DNA from: Streptomyces sp. NBS 14/10
GTDB lineage: Bacteria; Actinomycetota; Actinomycetes; Streptomycetales; Streptomycetaceae
Direction: 5' to 3'
NCBI RefSeq assembly: GCF_002224125.1
Contig: NZ_NCSM01000014.1
Location: 54,779-118,778, forward strand
Length of the DNA stretch: 64,000 bases
Of the stretch, positions 44,605 through 53,400 are shown piece after piece (positions within the stretch are counted from its first letter, which is position 1; each line of letters starts with the position of its first letter). The notes under the pieces were generated by a model, which saw only the letters and a program-made list of their open reading frames with translations, searched no databases and was not told the origin of the DNA. The position numbers and the translations under genes are program-made.

Positions 44605-45993
44605 ATGCCCATGGGTCACACGGCCACGGAACAAGCCGGCTCCGGCGGCCTGACAGCGACCGAGCACCGGCTGGCCAACGGCCTGCGGGTAGTGCTCTCC
44701 GAGGACCACCTGACCCCGGTCGCGGCAATCTGCCTGTGGTACGACGTCGGCTCGCGCCACGAAGTCAAGGGGCGTACGGGTCTGGCTCACCTTTTCGAGC
44801 ACTTGATGTTCCAGGGCTCGGCGCAGGTCACGGGGAACGGCCACTTCGAGCTGGTGCAGGGCGCCGGCGGCTCGCTCAACGGGACGACCAGCTTCGAGCG
44901 GACCAACTACTTCGAGACCATGCCGACCCACCAGGTGGAGCTGGCGCTGTGGCTCGAGGCGGACCGCATGGGGTCGCTGCTGACCGCGCTGGACGAGGAG
45001 AGCCTGGAGAACCAGCGCGACGTCGTCAAGAACGAGCGCCGCCAGCGCTATGACAATGTGCCGTACGGCACGGCTTTTGAGCGCCTGGTCGGCATGGCCT
45101 ACCCCGAGGGCCACCCGTACCACCACACCCCGATCGGCTCGATGGCCGACCTGGACGCGGCCTCCCTGGAGGACGCCCGCGAGTTCTTCCGCACGTACTA
45201 CGCGCCGAACAACGCGGTGCTGGCGGTCGTGGGCGACATCGACCCCGAGCAGACGCTGGCCTGGATCGAGAAGTACTTCGGCACCATCCCCTCGCACGAC
45301 GGCAAGCGCCCGCCCCGCGACGGCACCCTGCCGGAGGTGATCGGCGGCCAGCTGCGCGAGGTCGTCGAGGAAGAGGTCCCGGCCCGCGCCCTGATGGCCG
45401 CCTACCGGCTGCCGCACGACGGCACCCGCGAGGCCGACGCCGCAGACCTGGCGCTGACCGTCCTGGGCGGCGGGGAGTCCTCCCGCCTGCACAACCGCCT
45501 GGTGCGGCGGGACCGTACGGCGGTGGCCGCGGGCTTCGGCCTGCTGCGGCTGTCGGGCGCCCCCTCGCTCGGCTGGCTGGACGTGAAGACCTCCGGCGGC
45601 GTGGAGGTCCCCGACATCGAGGCCGCCGTCGACGAGGAACTGGCCAGGTTCGCCGAGGAGGGGCCGACCCCGGAGGAGATGGAGCGCGCCCAGGCCCAGC
45701 TGGAGCGCGAGTGGCTGGACCGGCTGGCCACCGTCGGCGGCCGCGCCGACGAGCTGTGCCGTTACGCGGTGCTGTTCGGCGACCCGCAGCTGGCGCTGAC
45801 CGCCGTGTCGCGCGTCCTGCAGGTGACGGCCGAGGAGGTGCGGGCCGTGGCCCAGGCCAGGCTGCGCCCCGACAACCGCGCGGTACTGGTCTACGAGCCG
45901 GTCCAGGGCGCCGAGCAGGCCGACGCCGACGCCGACGGCGACCACGACGCAGCAGCCGACGACAACGACGCAGAAGGGGAGTCGGCCCAGTGA
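44605..45993 (+). CDS. M16 family zinc metallopeptidase (catalytic subunit)
   Basis: 462 aa. The inverted zinc motif HLFEH (His62, Glu65, His66) sits in GLAHLFEHLMFQG, with the downstream Glu in ENQRDVVKNERRQ (about 142). NTT-like LNGTTSFERTNYFETMP lies in the substrate cleft. The second, inactive half starts near 235. The C-terminus is an acidic Asp/Ala tail (DADADGDHDAAADDNDAE). ATG follows GAAGGGA by 5 nt. Its stop overlaps the next M16 gene by four bases. By analogy with heterodimeric M16B and mitochondrial processing peptidase, it should pair with that gene product. Cytoplasmic; substrates unknown. Confidence 0.94.
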   Translation: MPMGHTATEQAGSGGLTATEHRLANGLRVVLSEDHLTPVAAICLWYDVGSRHEVKGRTGLAHLFEHLMFQGSAQVTGNGHFELVQGAGGSLNGTTSFERTNYFETMPTHQVELALWLEADRMGSLLTALDEESLENQRDVVKNERRQRYDNVPYGTAFERLVGMAYPEGHPYHHTPIGSMADLDAASLEDAREFFRTYYAPNNAVLAVVGDIDPEQTLAWIEKYFGTIPSHDGKRPPRDGTLPEVIGGQLREVVEEEVPARALMAAYRLPHDGTREADAADLALTVLGGGESSRLHNRLVRRDRTAVAAGFGLLRLSGAPSLGWLDVKTSGGVEVPDIEAAVDEELARFAEEGPTPEEMERAQAQLEREWLDRLATVGGRADELCRYAVLFGDPQLALTAVSRVLQVTAEEVRAVAQARLRPDNRAVLVYEPVQGAEQADADADGDHDAAADDNDAEGESAQ

Positions 45994-47393
45994 GCGACGC
46001 CGCCACCACCATGACCTTCCACCCGCAGCCGCAGGCGGGTGCCGCCAGGCCGTGGGCCTTCCCGGCCCCCGAGCGCACCGAGCTGTCCAACGGGCTGACC
46101 GTGCTGCGCTGCCACCGCCCCGGCCAGCAGGTCGTCGCCGTGGAGATCAACCTCGCCGCCCCGCTGGACGCCGAGCCGGCCGGGCTCGACGGCATCGCCA
46201 CGATCATGGCCCGCGCCCTGTCCGAGGGGACCGACAAGCACACCGCCGAGGAGTTCGCCGCCGAGCTGGAGCGCTGCGGCGCCACCCTGGACGCCCACGC
46301 CGACCACCCCGCCGTCCGGGTGTCCCTGGAGGTCCCCGTCTCCCGGCTGCCCAAGGCGCTCGGCCTGCTGGCCGACGCGCTGCGCGCGCCCGCCTTCCCC
46401 GAGGGCGAGGTCGAGCGGGTGGTCCGCAACCGCCTGGACGAGATCCCGCACGAGCTGGCCAACCCGGCCAGGCGCGCCTCCATGGCGCTGGCCAAGGAGC
46501 TGTTCCCGGCCGAGGCCCGGATGTCCCGGCCGCGCCAGGGCACCCAGGAGACCGTCGAGGGCATCGACGCCGCGGCCGTGCGGGCCTTCTACGAGACGTA
46601 TGTCCGCCCGTCCACCTCGACCGCCGTGGTCGTCGGCGACCTGGCCGGCGTCGACCTCGACAAGGCGCTGGCCGAATCCCTCGGCGCCTGGACGGGCGGC
46701 GCCGCCGAGCCCCGCCCCATGCCGCCGATCACCGCCGACGACACCGGCCGCGTGATCATCGTCGACCGGCCGGGCGCGGTGCAGACCCAGCTGCTCATCG
46801 GCCGGATCGGCGCCGACCGCCACGACCGGGTCTGGCCCGCCCAGGTGCTGGGCACCTACTGCCTGGGCGGCACCCTCACCTCCCGGCTCGACCGCGTGCT
46901 GCGCGAGGAGAAGGGCTACACGTACGGCGTGCGCGCCTTCGGCCAGGTGCTCCGCTCCGCGGCCCCGGACGCCTCCGGAGGGGCCACGGGCGCAGCGCTG
47001 CTGGCCATCAGCGGCTCGGTGGCCACCGAGGTCACCGGCCCCGCCCTGGAGGACCTGTGGAAGGTTCTGGGCACGCTGAAGGAGGAGGGCCTGACGGACG
47101 CCGAGCGCGATGTCGCCGTGCAGAACCTGGTCGGGGTGGCCCCGCTGAAGTACGAGACGGCGGCCGCCGTCGCGGGCACGCTCGCCGACCAGGTCGAGCA
47201 GCATCTGCCGGACGACTTCCAGGCGCAGTTGTACGCGCGCCTCGCGGAGACCGGCACGGTGGAGGCGACCGCCGCGGTGGTGAGCGCCTTCCCGACCGAC
47301 CGGCTGGTCACGGTGCTCGTCGGTGACGCCTCGCAGATCGAGGAGCCGGTCAAGGCGCTCGGTATCGGCGAGGTGCGCGTCATCCAGGGCTGA
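45990..47393 (+). CDS. M16 family peptidase-like protein lacking the zinc motif (partner subunit)
   Basis: 467 aa, M16 fold. The place of HxxEH is taken by GIATIMARALSEGTDK, so it cannot bind catalytic zinc. The C-terminal half keeps LGGTLTSRLDRVLREEKGYTYGVRAF (about 292-317), where the Arg and Tyr that contact substrate in M16 enzymes are conserved. This is the pattern of the non-catalytic subunit of two-chain M16B peptidases. GTG overlaps the upstream stop (GTGA), with AGGGGAG about 9 nt before it. The operon ends at a classic terminator. Confidence 0.93.
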   Translation: MSDAATTMTFHPQPQAGAARPWAFPAPERTELSNGLTVLRCHRPGQQVVAVEINLAAPLDAEPAGLDGIATIMARALSEGTDKHTAEEFAAELERCGATLDAHADHPAVRVSLEVPVSRLPKALGLLADALRAPAFPEGEVERVVRNRLDEIPHELANPARRASMALAKELFPAEARMSRPRQGTQETVEGIDAAAVRAFYETYVRPSTSTAVVVGDLAGVDLDKALAESLGAWTGGAAEPRPMPPITADDTGRVIIVDRPGAVQTQLLIGRIGADRHDRVWPAQVLGTYCLGGTLTSRLDRVLREEKGYTYGVRAFGQVLRSAAPDASGGATGAALLAISGSVATEVTGPALEDLWKVLGTLKEEGLTDAERDVAVQNLVGVAPLKYETAAAVAGTLADQVEQHLPDDFQAQLYARLAETGTVEATAAVVSAFPTDRLVTVLVGDASQIEEPVKALGIGEVRVIQG

Positions 47394-47473
47394 CCGGCCG
47401 ACGGACCGAAAACTGACAGATCGACAGGCCGACGGGCCGGCCCGGCCAGGGAGCAACGGGCCGTCACCGCAAG

Positions 47474-47510
47474 GACCCTGGCGCCGCTTCAGGCGCCAGG
47501 GTCTCTTTTT
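47474..47510 (+). terminator. Rho-independent terminator of the M16 operon
   Basis: 12-bp stem (GACCCTGGCGCC and complement), 6-nt loop and TCTTTTT tail. It is the only hairpin in the window with a textbook U tract. Confidence 0.93.
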
Positions 47511-47607
47511 GCCGGTCGTTTCCTCGATTGTTTCGTCCGCTTTGTGGCAGAGATTGCTCGTCTGGGTGATCGTGTCTGTGGGGAAACCAACAAAAAAGCG
47601 GAACCGT

Positions 47608-47637
47608 TTGGTGAACGAATGCGATCACGCTTAGCGT
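47608..47637 (+). promoter_or_regulatory. Candidate promoter of the riboswitch-M23 transcript
   Basis: TTGGTG (47608-47613) and TAGCGT (47632-47637) at 18-nt spacing in a locally A/T-richer stretch, about 50 nt upstream of the riboswitch. Predicted leader is about 245 nt. Confidence 0.5.
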
Positions 47638-47687
47638 CAGTTCGGTTGTCCGCCCGAGACACGCCGCATCCGCGGCACGGGCAACCA

Positions 47688-47862
47688 TCGCCGAGTCCCC
47701 GTACGGCGCGAGCCAGGGGAGCCGGGGAACCAACCTCGCCCGTCGCCGCCCGCGGCGCCGGACGGGTGATCCCCAGGGGTGAATCGGACGCCTTCCCCAC
47801 GTGGGGGAGGGGCCCGTAGGAGACCTTCCTGCTCCGAACCCGTCAGCTAACCCGGTAGGCGA
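47688..47862 (+). ncRNA. ydaO-yuaA (cyclic di-AMP) riboswitch
   Basis: Conserved ydaO segments occur in order: CGCCGAGTCC, GAGCCAGGGGAGCCGGGGAA followed by CCAAC, GGGGTGAATCGGA, and CTCCGAACCCGTCAGCTAAC with GGTAGGCGAG. The ends pair (TCGCC 47688-47692 with GGCGA 47858-47862) to close P1. It lies in the leader of the M23 peptidase gene, 27 nt before its start. ydaO RNAs bind c-di-AMP and, in actinobacteria, often control cell-wall hydrolases; high c-di-AMP normally turns expression off. The short distance to the start codon suggests that ligand binding may also affect ribosome access. Confidence 0.93.
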
Positions 47863-47888
47863 GAGGAAGGAAAGGAGTGCGCCGGACC

Positions 47889-48713
47889 ATGGCGTTCACC
47901 CGTACCGCCGGGAAGCACCGCCGCCCCACCCGGGCCCCCCGCACCACCCGTTCCAACGCCAACCTCGCGGGCATAGCCACGCTGGCCGCCTCCGGCGTGG
48001 TCGCCGGCTTCGCCGCCCCCGCCCTCGCGGCGTCGGACGACCCGCGCGGTTTTGAGGACACCGGGCTGCGCCAGGCGGTCGCCATGGACGACCAGCTCGC
48101 CGACCAGGTGCAGGCCCAGGCGGAGAGCCAGCAGAGCGCCGCCGAGGAGGCCGCCGCCAAGGCGCAGGCGGAGGCCCAGGCCCGCAAGGAGGCCGCGCGT
48201 CAGGCGGCCGAGGCGAAGCGCAAGGCCGAGGCGGCCGCGAAGAAGGCCAAGCAGGAACGCGAGGCCAAGGAGCGCGCGGCGCGCGAGGCCGAGCGCAAGC
48301 GGCTGAACGCGTTCGTGCTGCCGGTCACCGGCTCGTATGTCTCCACCAGCTACCAGGCGTCCAGCGGCCTGTGGTCCTCCGGCACCCACACCGGGGTGGA
48401 CTTCCACGCATCGTCCGGCACCTCGGTGCACTCCGTCGGCTCCGGCACCGTCGTCGAGGCCGGCTGGGGCGGTGCGTACGGCAACAACATCGTGATCAAG
48501 ATGAACGACGGCACCTACACCCAGTACGGCCACCTGTCGTCCATCGGCGTCTCCGTCGGCCAGACGGTCACCCCCGGCCAGCAGATCGGCCTGTCCGGCG
48601 CCACGGGCAACGTCACCGGCCCGCATCTGCACTTCGAGGCCCGCACCAGCCCTGACTACGGCTCGGACATCGACCCCGTCGCCTACCTGCGCTCGCACGG
48701 CGTGAACCTCTGA
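47889..48713 (+). CDS. Secreted M23 peptidoglycan endopeptidase
   Basis: 274 aa. Signal peptide (basic KHRRPTRAPRTTRS, hydrophobic core, cleavage near ALA-ASDD at about 46). A long Ala/Glu/Lys coiled coil (about 70-140) is followed by the LytM domain with the zinc motifs HTGVDFH (HxxxD) and GPHLHFEAR (HxH). It should cleave peptide cross-links in the wall. ATG 47889 is preferred; AAAGGAG sits 11 nt upstream, while a GTG four codons earlier overlaps that sequence. Control by the c-di-AMP riboswitch ties wall remodelling to turgor, spore germination or growth state. Confidence 0.93.
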   Translation: MAFTRTAGKHRRPTRAPRTTRSNANLAGIATLAASGVVAGFAAPALAASDDPRGFEDTGLRQAVAMDDQLADQVQAQAESQQSAAEEAAAKAQAEAQARKEAARQAAEAKRKAEAAAKKAKQEREAKERAAREAERKRLNAFVLPVTGSYVSTSYQASSGLWSSGTHTGVDFHASSGTSVHSVGSGTVVEAGWGGAYGNNIVIKMNDGTYTQYGHLSSIGVSVGQTVTPGQQIGLSGATGNVTGPHLHFEARTSPDYGSDIDPVAYLRSHGVNL

Positions 48714-48734
48714 TCACGCCGCCCCGCACACCTC

Positions 48735-48769
48735 CCGAAGGCCCCGGTCCCGCGGACCGGGGCCTTCGG
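48735..48769 (+). terminator. M23 gene terminator
   Basis: Perfect 16-bp stem (CCGAAGGCCCCGGTCC and complement) with a 3-nt loop, 21 nt after the stop codon. Confidence 0.9.
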
Positions 48770-48948
48770 CGTACTCGCATGGGCACCCGGCCGCCTGGGC
48801 CATCCGGCTGCCCGGCCGGGCCTGGTCGCCTGGCCAAAAATATCCATGAAATCTCCGCGCCCATCGGAAATTCCGGCTGTTTAGAATAGAGTCGCTGAAC
48901 ACGCGTCAATCGGCTGCGTTTCGCGGAGATTAAGGCGGAGGTTCGACA

Positions 48949-48966
48949 ATGCGGGACCGGAAGTGA
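48949..48966 (+). CDS. Possible five-codon leader ORF (MRDRK) overlapping the GntR start
   Basis: ATG CGG GAC CGG AAG TGA is preceded at 8 nt by GCGGAGG, the best ribosome-binding site in this leader. Its stop overlaps the GTG of the GntR gene (aaGTGAgc). This would let the regulator be translated by coupling. It may instead be chance. Confidence 0.3.
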   Translation: MRDRK

Positions 48967-49724
48967 GCGGCGATACGACCGCGATGGCGGGCGGTCGCCG
49001 GATTTCGGCGCACGCGGTGTGTACGGCGATCCGCGACGACATCGTCTCCGGCACCTTCGCGCCCGGCAGCCGGCTGATCGAGGAATTCCTCGCCCGGCGC
49101 TACGGCGTCTCGCGCGTGCCCGTGCGCGAGGCGCTGCGCACCCTGGAGTCGGAAGGCTTTGTGACCACCCGCAGACACGCGGGCGCATGCGTCGCCCAGC
49201 CGTCCGAGCGGGAGGCCGCCGACCTGCTGGACATCCGCGCGCTGCTGGAGCCCCTGGGGGCCGCCCGGGCCGCCCAGCGGCGCAGCGAGGCGCATCTGAA
49301 GGTGTTGCGCGGCCTGGTCAGGCTCGGCCAGGAGCGGGCCCGGCGCGGCCAGCTGGGCGAGCTGCGGCCGCTCGGCGACTGGTTCCACGAGACGTTGGCC
49401 CAGGCCTCCGGCAGCCCGAGCCTGGCCGGGCTGCTGGTGCAGCTGAGGCGCAAGATCGCCTGGGTGTATGCGGTGGAACCGGCCCACAGGCAGGCGCCGT
49501 CCGCCCCGGGCACCGTACTGCGCTCCGACTTCTCGCTGCGGGCCGTGGCGTCCTGGGACGAGCACGGCGCGCTGGTCGACGCGGTGGCGCGCGGCGACGC
49601 CGACCGCGCGCGGGCGCTGGCCGCGGCGCATGCCGAGCGCTCGATGTCGGAATACCGGCTGCGTCGCCCCGTCCGTGTGAGGAGTTCGAAACATTCCGTA
49701 AACACGGCGGGCGTCCGGAATTAA
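48963..49724 (+). CDS. GntR family transcriptional regulator (FCD type)
   Basis: 253 aa. The winged helix (AVCTAIRDDIVSGTFAPGSRLIEEFLARRYGVSRVPVREALRTLESEGFVTTR, about 18-72) is followed by a FadR-like effector domain (EREAADLLDIRALLEPLGAARAA; GDWFHETLAQASGSP; WDEHGALVDAVARGDADRARALAAAHAE). The His/Asp residues of the FCD pocket are kept. GTG 48963 is used because coupling with the short upstream ORF is possible; ATG 48984 is the main alternative. It is monocistronic and its regulon is unknown. A candidate -10, TAGAAT, lies near 48880. Confidence 0.88.
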   Translation: MSGDTTAMAGGRRISAHAVCTAIRDDIVSGTFAPGSRLIEEFLARRYGVSRVPVREALRTLESEGFVTTRRHAGACVAQPSEREAADLLDIRALLEPLGAARAAQRRSEAHLKVLRGLVRLGQERARRGQLGELRPLGDWFHETLAQASGSPSLAGLLVQLRRKIAWVYAVEPAHRQAPSAPGTVLRSDFSLRAVASWDEHGALVDAVARGDADRARALAAAHAERSMSEYRLRRPVRVRSSKHSVNTAGVRN

Positions 49725-49868
49725 CAGCGGCCCCGTATACAACTTCTAAGAATTACCGCCGGTGTGTCGCGGCCGTGGATTTCCGCGGCCGCGTATTTCG
49801 CGTTCCCGTATTGCGCAGCCCGGTATTCGTCCCCGTATTCGCCCCCGTAAGGTGTTGGATAAACAGTT

Positions 49869-49903
49869 CGGCCGCGGTCCCCTGTCATGGGTCACCGCGG
49901 CCG
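49869..49903. terminator. Bidirectional terminator, GntR gene / ptsH
   Basis: Perfect 10-bp stem (CGGCCGCGGT and complement) with a further CCC/GGG pairing inside, between convergent genes, 30 nt from the ptsH stop. Confidence 0.75.
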
Positions 49904-49932
49904 CGCCGTGTGAATTTATCGGGCGGAGCCAG

Positions 49933-50214
49933 TCAGACGGTCTCCGGAAGCTCCTCCAGCCCCTCCGCGACCAGCTTGGCCAGGCGGTCGAGCGCGACCT
50001 CCGCGTCGTCCGACGCGGAGGCCAGGACGACCTCCTCGCCGCCCTGGGCGCCCAGGCCGAGCACGGCGAGCATGGAAGCGGCGTTGACCGGGGTGCCGTC
50101 CGCCTTGGCGATCGTGATGGGGACGCCGGCGGCGGTGGCCGCCCGGACGAAGATCGACGCGGGGCGGGCGTGCAGGCCCTCGGCCCAGCCGATGTTGACG
50201 CGGCGCTCAGCCAT
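49933..50214 (-). CDS. ptsH: Phosphocarrier protein HPr
   Basis: 93-aa HPr of the phosphoenolpyruvate:sugar phosphotransferase system. The active-site His15 lies in EGLHARPAS. The regulatory Ser (Ser47) is present in NAASMLAVLGLGA, where the usual Lys before Ser is Ala. HPr carries phosphate from enzyme I to EIIA proteins, in Streptomyces notably for N-acetylglucosamine. It is a single gene with ptsI elsewhere. A DasR site overlaps its promoter. Confidence 0.96.
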   Translation of the reverse strand: MAERRVNIGWAEGLHARPASIFVRAATAAGVPITIAKADGTPVNAASMLAVLGLGAQGGEEVVLASASDDAEVALDRLAKLVAEGLEELPETV

Positions 50215-50242
50215 GGTGTTGCCCTTCAGGTGCGGGGTTTGC

Positions 50243-50264
50243 CGTTGTCTAGACCAATATCATA
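50243..50264 (-). promoter_or_regulatory. DasR site (dre) and -10 of ptsH
   Basis: On the minus strand ATTGGTCTAGACAACG (50258-50243) matches the dre consensus A-(C/G)-TGGTCTAGACCA-(G/C)-T at 12 or 13 of 16 positions, with the central TGGTCTAGAC intact. TATGAT (50264-50259) abuts it as the -10, so bound DasR would cover the transcription start. This predicts induction of ptsH by glucosamine-6-phosphate. Confidence 0.82.
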
Positions 50265-50411
50265 CGGGCGTGCGTGTCTGGGTCTGTCCGGAACGGTGCC
50301 CGAGTGAGCCCGGCCATGCCCGTACAGGTCCGATTATGGACTTTCCCTCGACACCTCCCCGTAACGCAAGGGTGTCCGCCATTCGGACGTCCGGACCCAT
50401 GTCCGCCCGGG

Positions 50412-50420
50412 CCGTAGTCT
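50412..50420 (+). promoter_or_regulatory. -10 hexamer for leaderless acetyltransferase/synthetase transcript
   Basis: TAGTCT ends about 7 nt before the ATG at 50428; no Shine-Dalgarno intervenes. Confidence 0.45.
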
Positions 50421-50427
50421 TGGCCGC

Positions 50428-53400
50428 ATGCGGCAGTCGTCCGACACCCACGCCTACCCGGCCCACTGGGAGGCCGATGTGGTGCTCCGCGACGGTGGCA
50501 CCGCCCGGATCCGCCCCATCACCGCTGATGACGCGCAGCGCCTGGTCAGCTTCTACGAGCGGGTCTCGGACGAGTCCAAGTACTACCGCTTCTTCGCGCC
50601 CTACCCCCGGCTCTCCGACCGCGACGTGCACCGCTTCACGCACCACGACTACGTCGACCGGGTGGGCCTGGCCGCCACGGTCGGGGACGAGTTCATCGCC
50701 ACCGTCCGCTACGACCGGATCGACGGCCACGGCCTGCCCTCGACGGCGCCGGCCGACGAGGCCGAGGTCGCGTTCCTCGTCCAGGACGCCCACCAGGGCC
50801 GTGGGGTGGCCTCCGCCCTCCTCGAGCACATCGCCGCCGTCGCCCGCGAGCGCGGGATCCGCCGCTTCGCCGCCGAGGTGCTGCCCGCCAACACCAAGAT
50901 GATCAAGGTGTTCACGGACGCGGGCTACACCCAGAAGCGCAGCTTCGAGGACGGCGTCGTCCGCCTGGAGTTCGACCTCGAACCCACCGACCGCTCCCTG
51001 GCCGTCATGCGCGCCCGCGAGCAGCGCGCCGAGGCCCGCTCCGTACAGCGGCTGCTCGCCCCCGGCTCCGTCGCCGTCATCGGCACCGGGCGCGCCCCGG
51101 GCGGCGTCGGCCGCACCGTGCTGCGCAACCTCCTCGACGGCGGGTTCAGCGGGCGCGTGTACGCCGTCAACCGCGCCTTTCCCGGGGAACAGGACCGGCT
51201 GGACCCCGAGGGCGTCCCGGCCCACCGCTCGATCCACGAGATCGGCGGCCCGGTCGACCTCGCCGTCGTCGCCGTCCCCGCCGCCCAGGTGCCCTCAGTG
51301 GTCGCGGACTGCGGCGACAGCGGCGTCCAGAGCCTCGTCGTGGTCTCCGCCGGCTACGCGGAGAGCGGGCCGGAGGGCCGCGACCGGCAGCGCGAGCTGG
51401 TCCGCCAGGCGCGCACCTACGGCATGCGGATCATCGGCCCCAACGCCTTCGGCGTCATCAACACCGCCGACGGCGTGCGGCTCAACGCCTCCCTCTCGCC
51501 GCGGCTGCCCGCCCCCGGGCGGCTCGGCCTGTTCACCCAGTCCGGGGCGATAGGCATCGCGCTGCTGTCAGGGCTCGACCTGCGCGGCGCGGGGACCGCC
51601 GGGGTCTCCACCTTCATCTCCGCGGGCAACCGCGCCGACGTCTCCGGCAACGACGTCCTGCAGTACTGGTACGACGACCCGCGGACCGACGTCGCCCTGA
51701 TGTACCTCGAGTCCATCGGCAACCCCCGCAAGTTCACCCGGCTGGCCAAGCGCACGGCCGCGGTCAAGCCGGTCGTGGTCGTCAAGGGCGCCCGCCACAG
51801 CGGCAGCGCCCCCACCGGCCACGCCGTCCCCGCCCCCGGCATCCCGGACGCCACCGTCTCCGCCCTGCTGCGGCAGGCGGGCGTCATCCGGGTCGATACG
51901 GTCACCGAGCTCGTCGACGCCGGGCTGCTGCTCGCCTCCCAGCCGCTCCCCGGCGGCCCGCGCATCGCCATCCTGGGCAACTCCGACTCCCTGGGGCTGC
52001 TCACCTACGACGCCTGCCTCACCGACGGGCTCCGCCCGCTGCCGCCCCGCGACCTGACCACGGCCGCCGCCCCCGACGACTTCCGGCGAGCCCTCGCCGC
52101 GGCCCTCGCCGACGACGCGTGCGACGCGGTCGTCGTCACCGCCATCCCCGGCGTCGGCGCCGCCGCCGCGGCCGACCTCGCCCGGGCGATGCGCCATGCG
52201 GCCGCCGAGGCCGCGGCGCGCGGTGCGGCCAAGCCGGTGGCGGTGGTCCATCTGCAGATCCCAGGGCTCGCCGAGGCCCTGGCCGAGCCGTGGGACGCCC
52301 CCGGGGCCGGTGACGGTGCTGGGAACGAGGCCGCAGCCGGGGACGACGCGGCTGACGAGGCGCCGTTCCCGGCCCCGCGGATCCCCGCGTATCCGGCCTC
52401 GGAGCGCGCCGTACGGGCCCTCGCCGAGGCCGTGGGGTACGCGCGGTGGCGGCGCCAGGCCGAGGAGGCTGGTAAGACGGCGCAGTTCCCCGAGTACGAG
52501 GACATCGACGAGGCGGGCGCCGCGGCCGACATCGACGTACTGCTCGCGCCGCCCGAGGGCGAGCCGACGGCGCAAGCCCGGACCGAGGAGGCCGCGACCG
52601 AGGGCACGCCGACGGGAGCCGCGCCGACGGGAGCCGCGCCGACGGGAGCCGCGCCGACGGGAGCCGCGCCGACGGGAGCCGCGCCCGCCGAAGCCGCCCA
52701 GGCCGACGGCGCCCCCCGCCCCCAGGCCGCCGCCGCGCCGCCCGACGAGTCGGCGGACGCCCACGCCCTGTACGCCGTCACCCTCTCCGCCCCCGACGCC
52801 CAGCGCCTCCTCGCCCGCTACGGCGTCAGCGTGCTGCCCGCGCTCCCCGCCCCCGACCCGGACGCCGCCGTACGGGCCGCGGCCAGGCTCGGCTTCCCCG
52901 TCGCGATCAAGACCACCGCCCCCCATCTGCGCCACCGCGCCGACCTGGGCGGAGTCCGCCTCGACCTCGGCGGCGAGGCGGAACTCCGACGCGCCTACGC
53001 CGAGTTGACCGACTACCTCGGCGCCCCCGAAGAGCTGCGGCTCGTCGTGCAGCGGATGGCCCCGCGCGGCGTCGACACCGTCGTACGGGCCGCCATCGAC
53101 CCCGCCGCCGGGGCGGTGCTCTCCTTCGGGCTCGCCGGAGCCCCCTCCGAACTGCTCGGGGACACCGCCCACCGGCTCGTCCCGGCCACCGACCGGGACG
53201 CCGCCGAGCTGATCAGATCCATCCGGACCGCGCCGCTCCTGTTCGGCTGGCGCGGCTCAAGACCAGTCGACACCGCGGCGCTCGAAGAACTCCTGCTGCG
53301 GGTGTCCCGCATGGTGGACGACCATCCCGAGGTGGTCTCCGTCGACCTCGAACCGGTCGTCGTCGCCCCGCACGGCCTCTCCGTGCTCGGTGCGGCCGTC

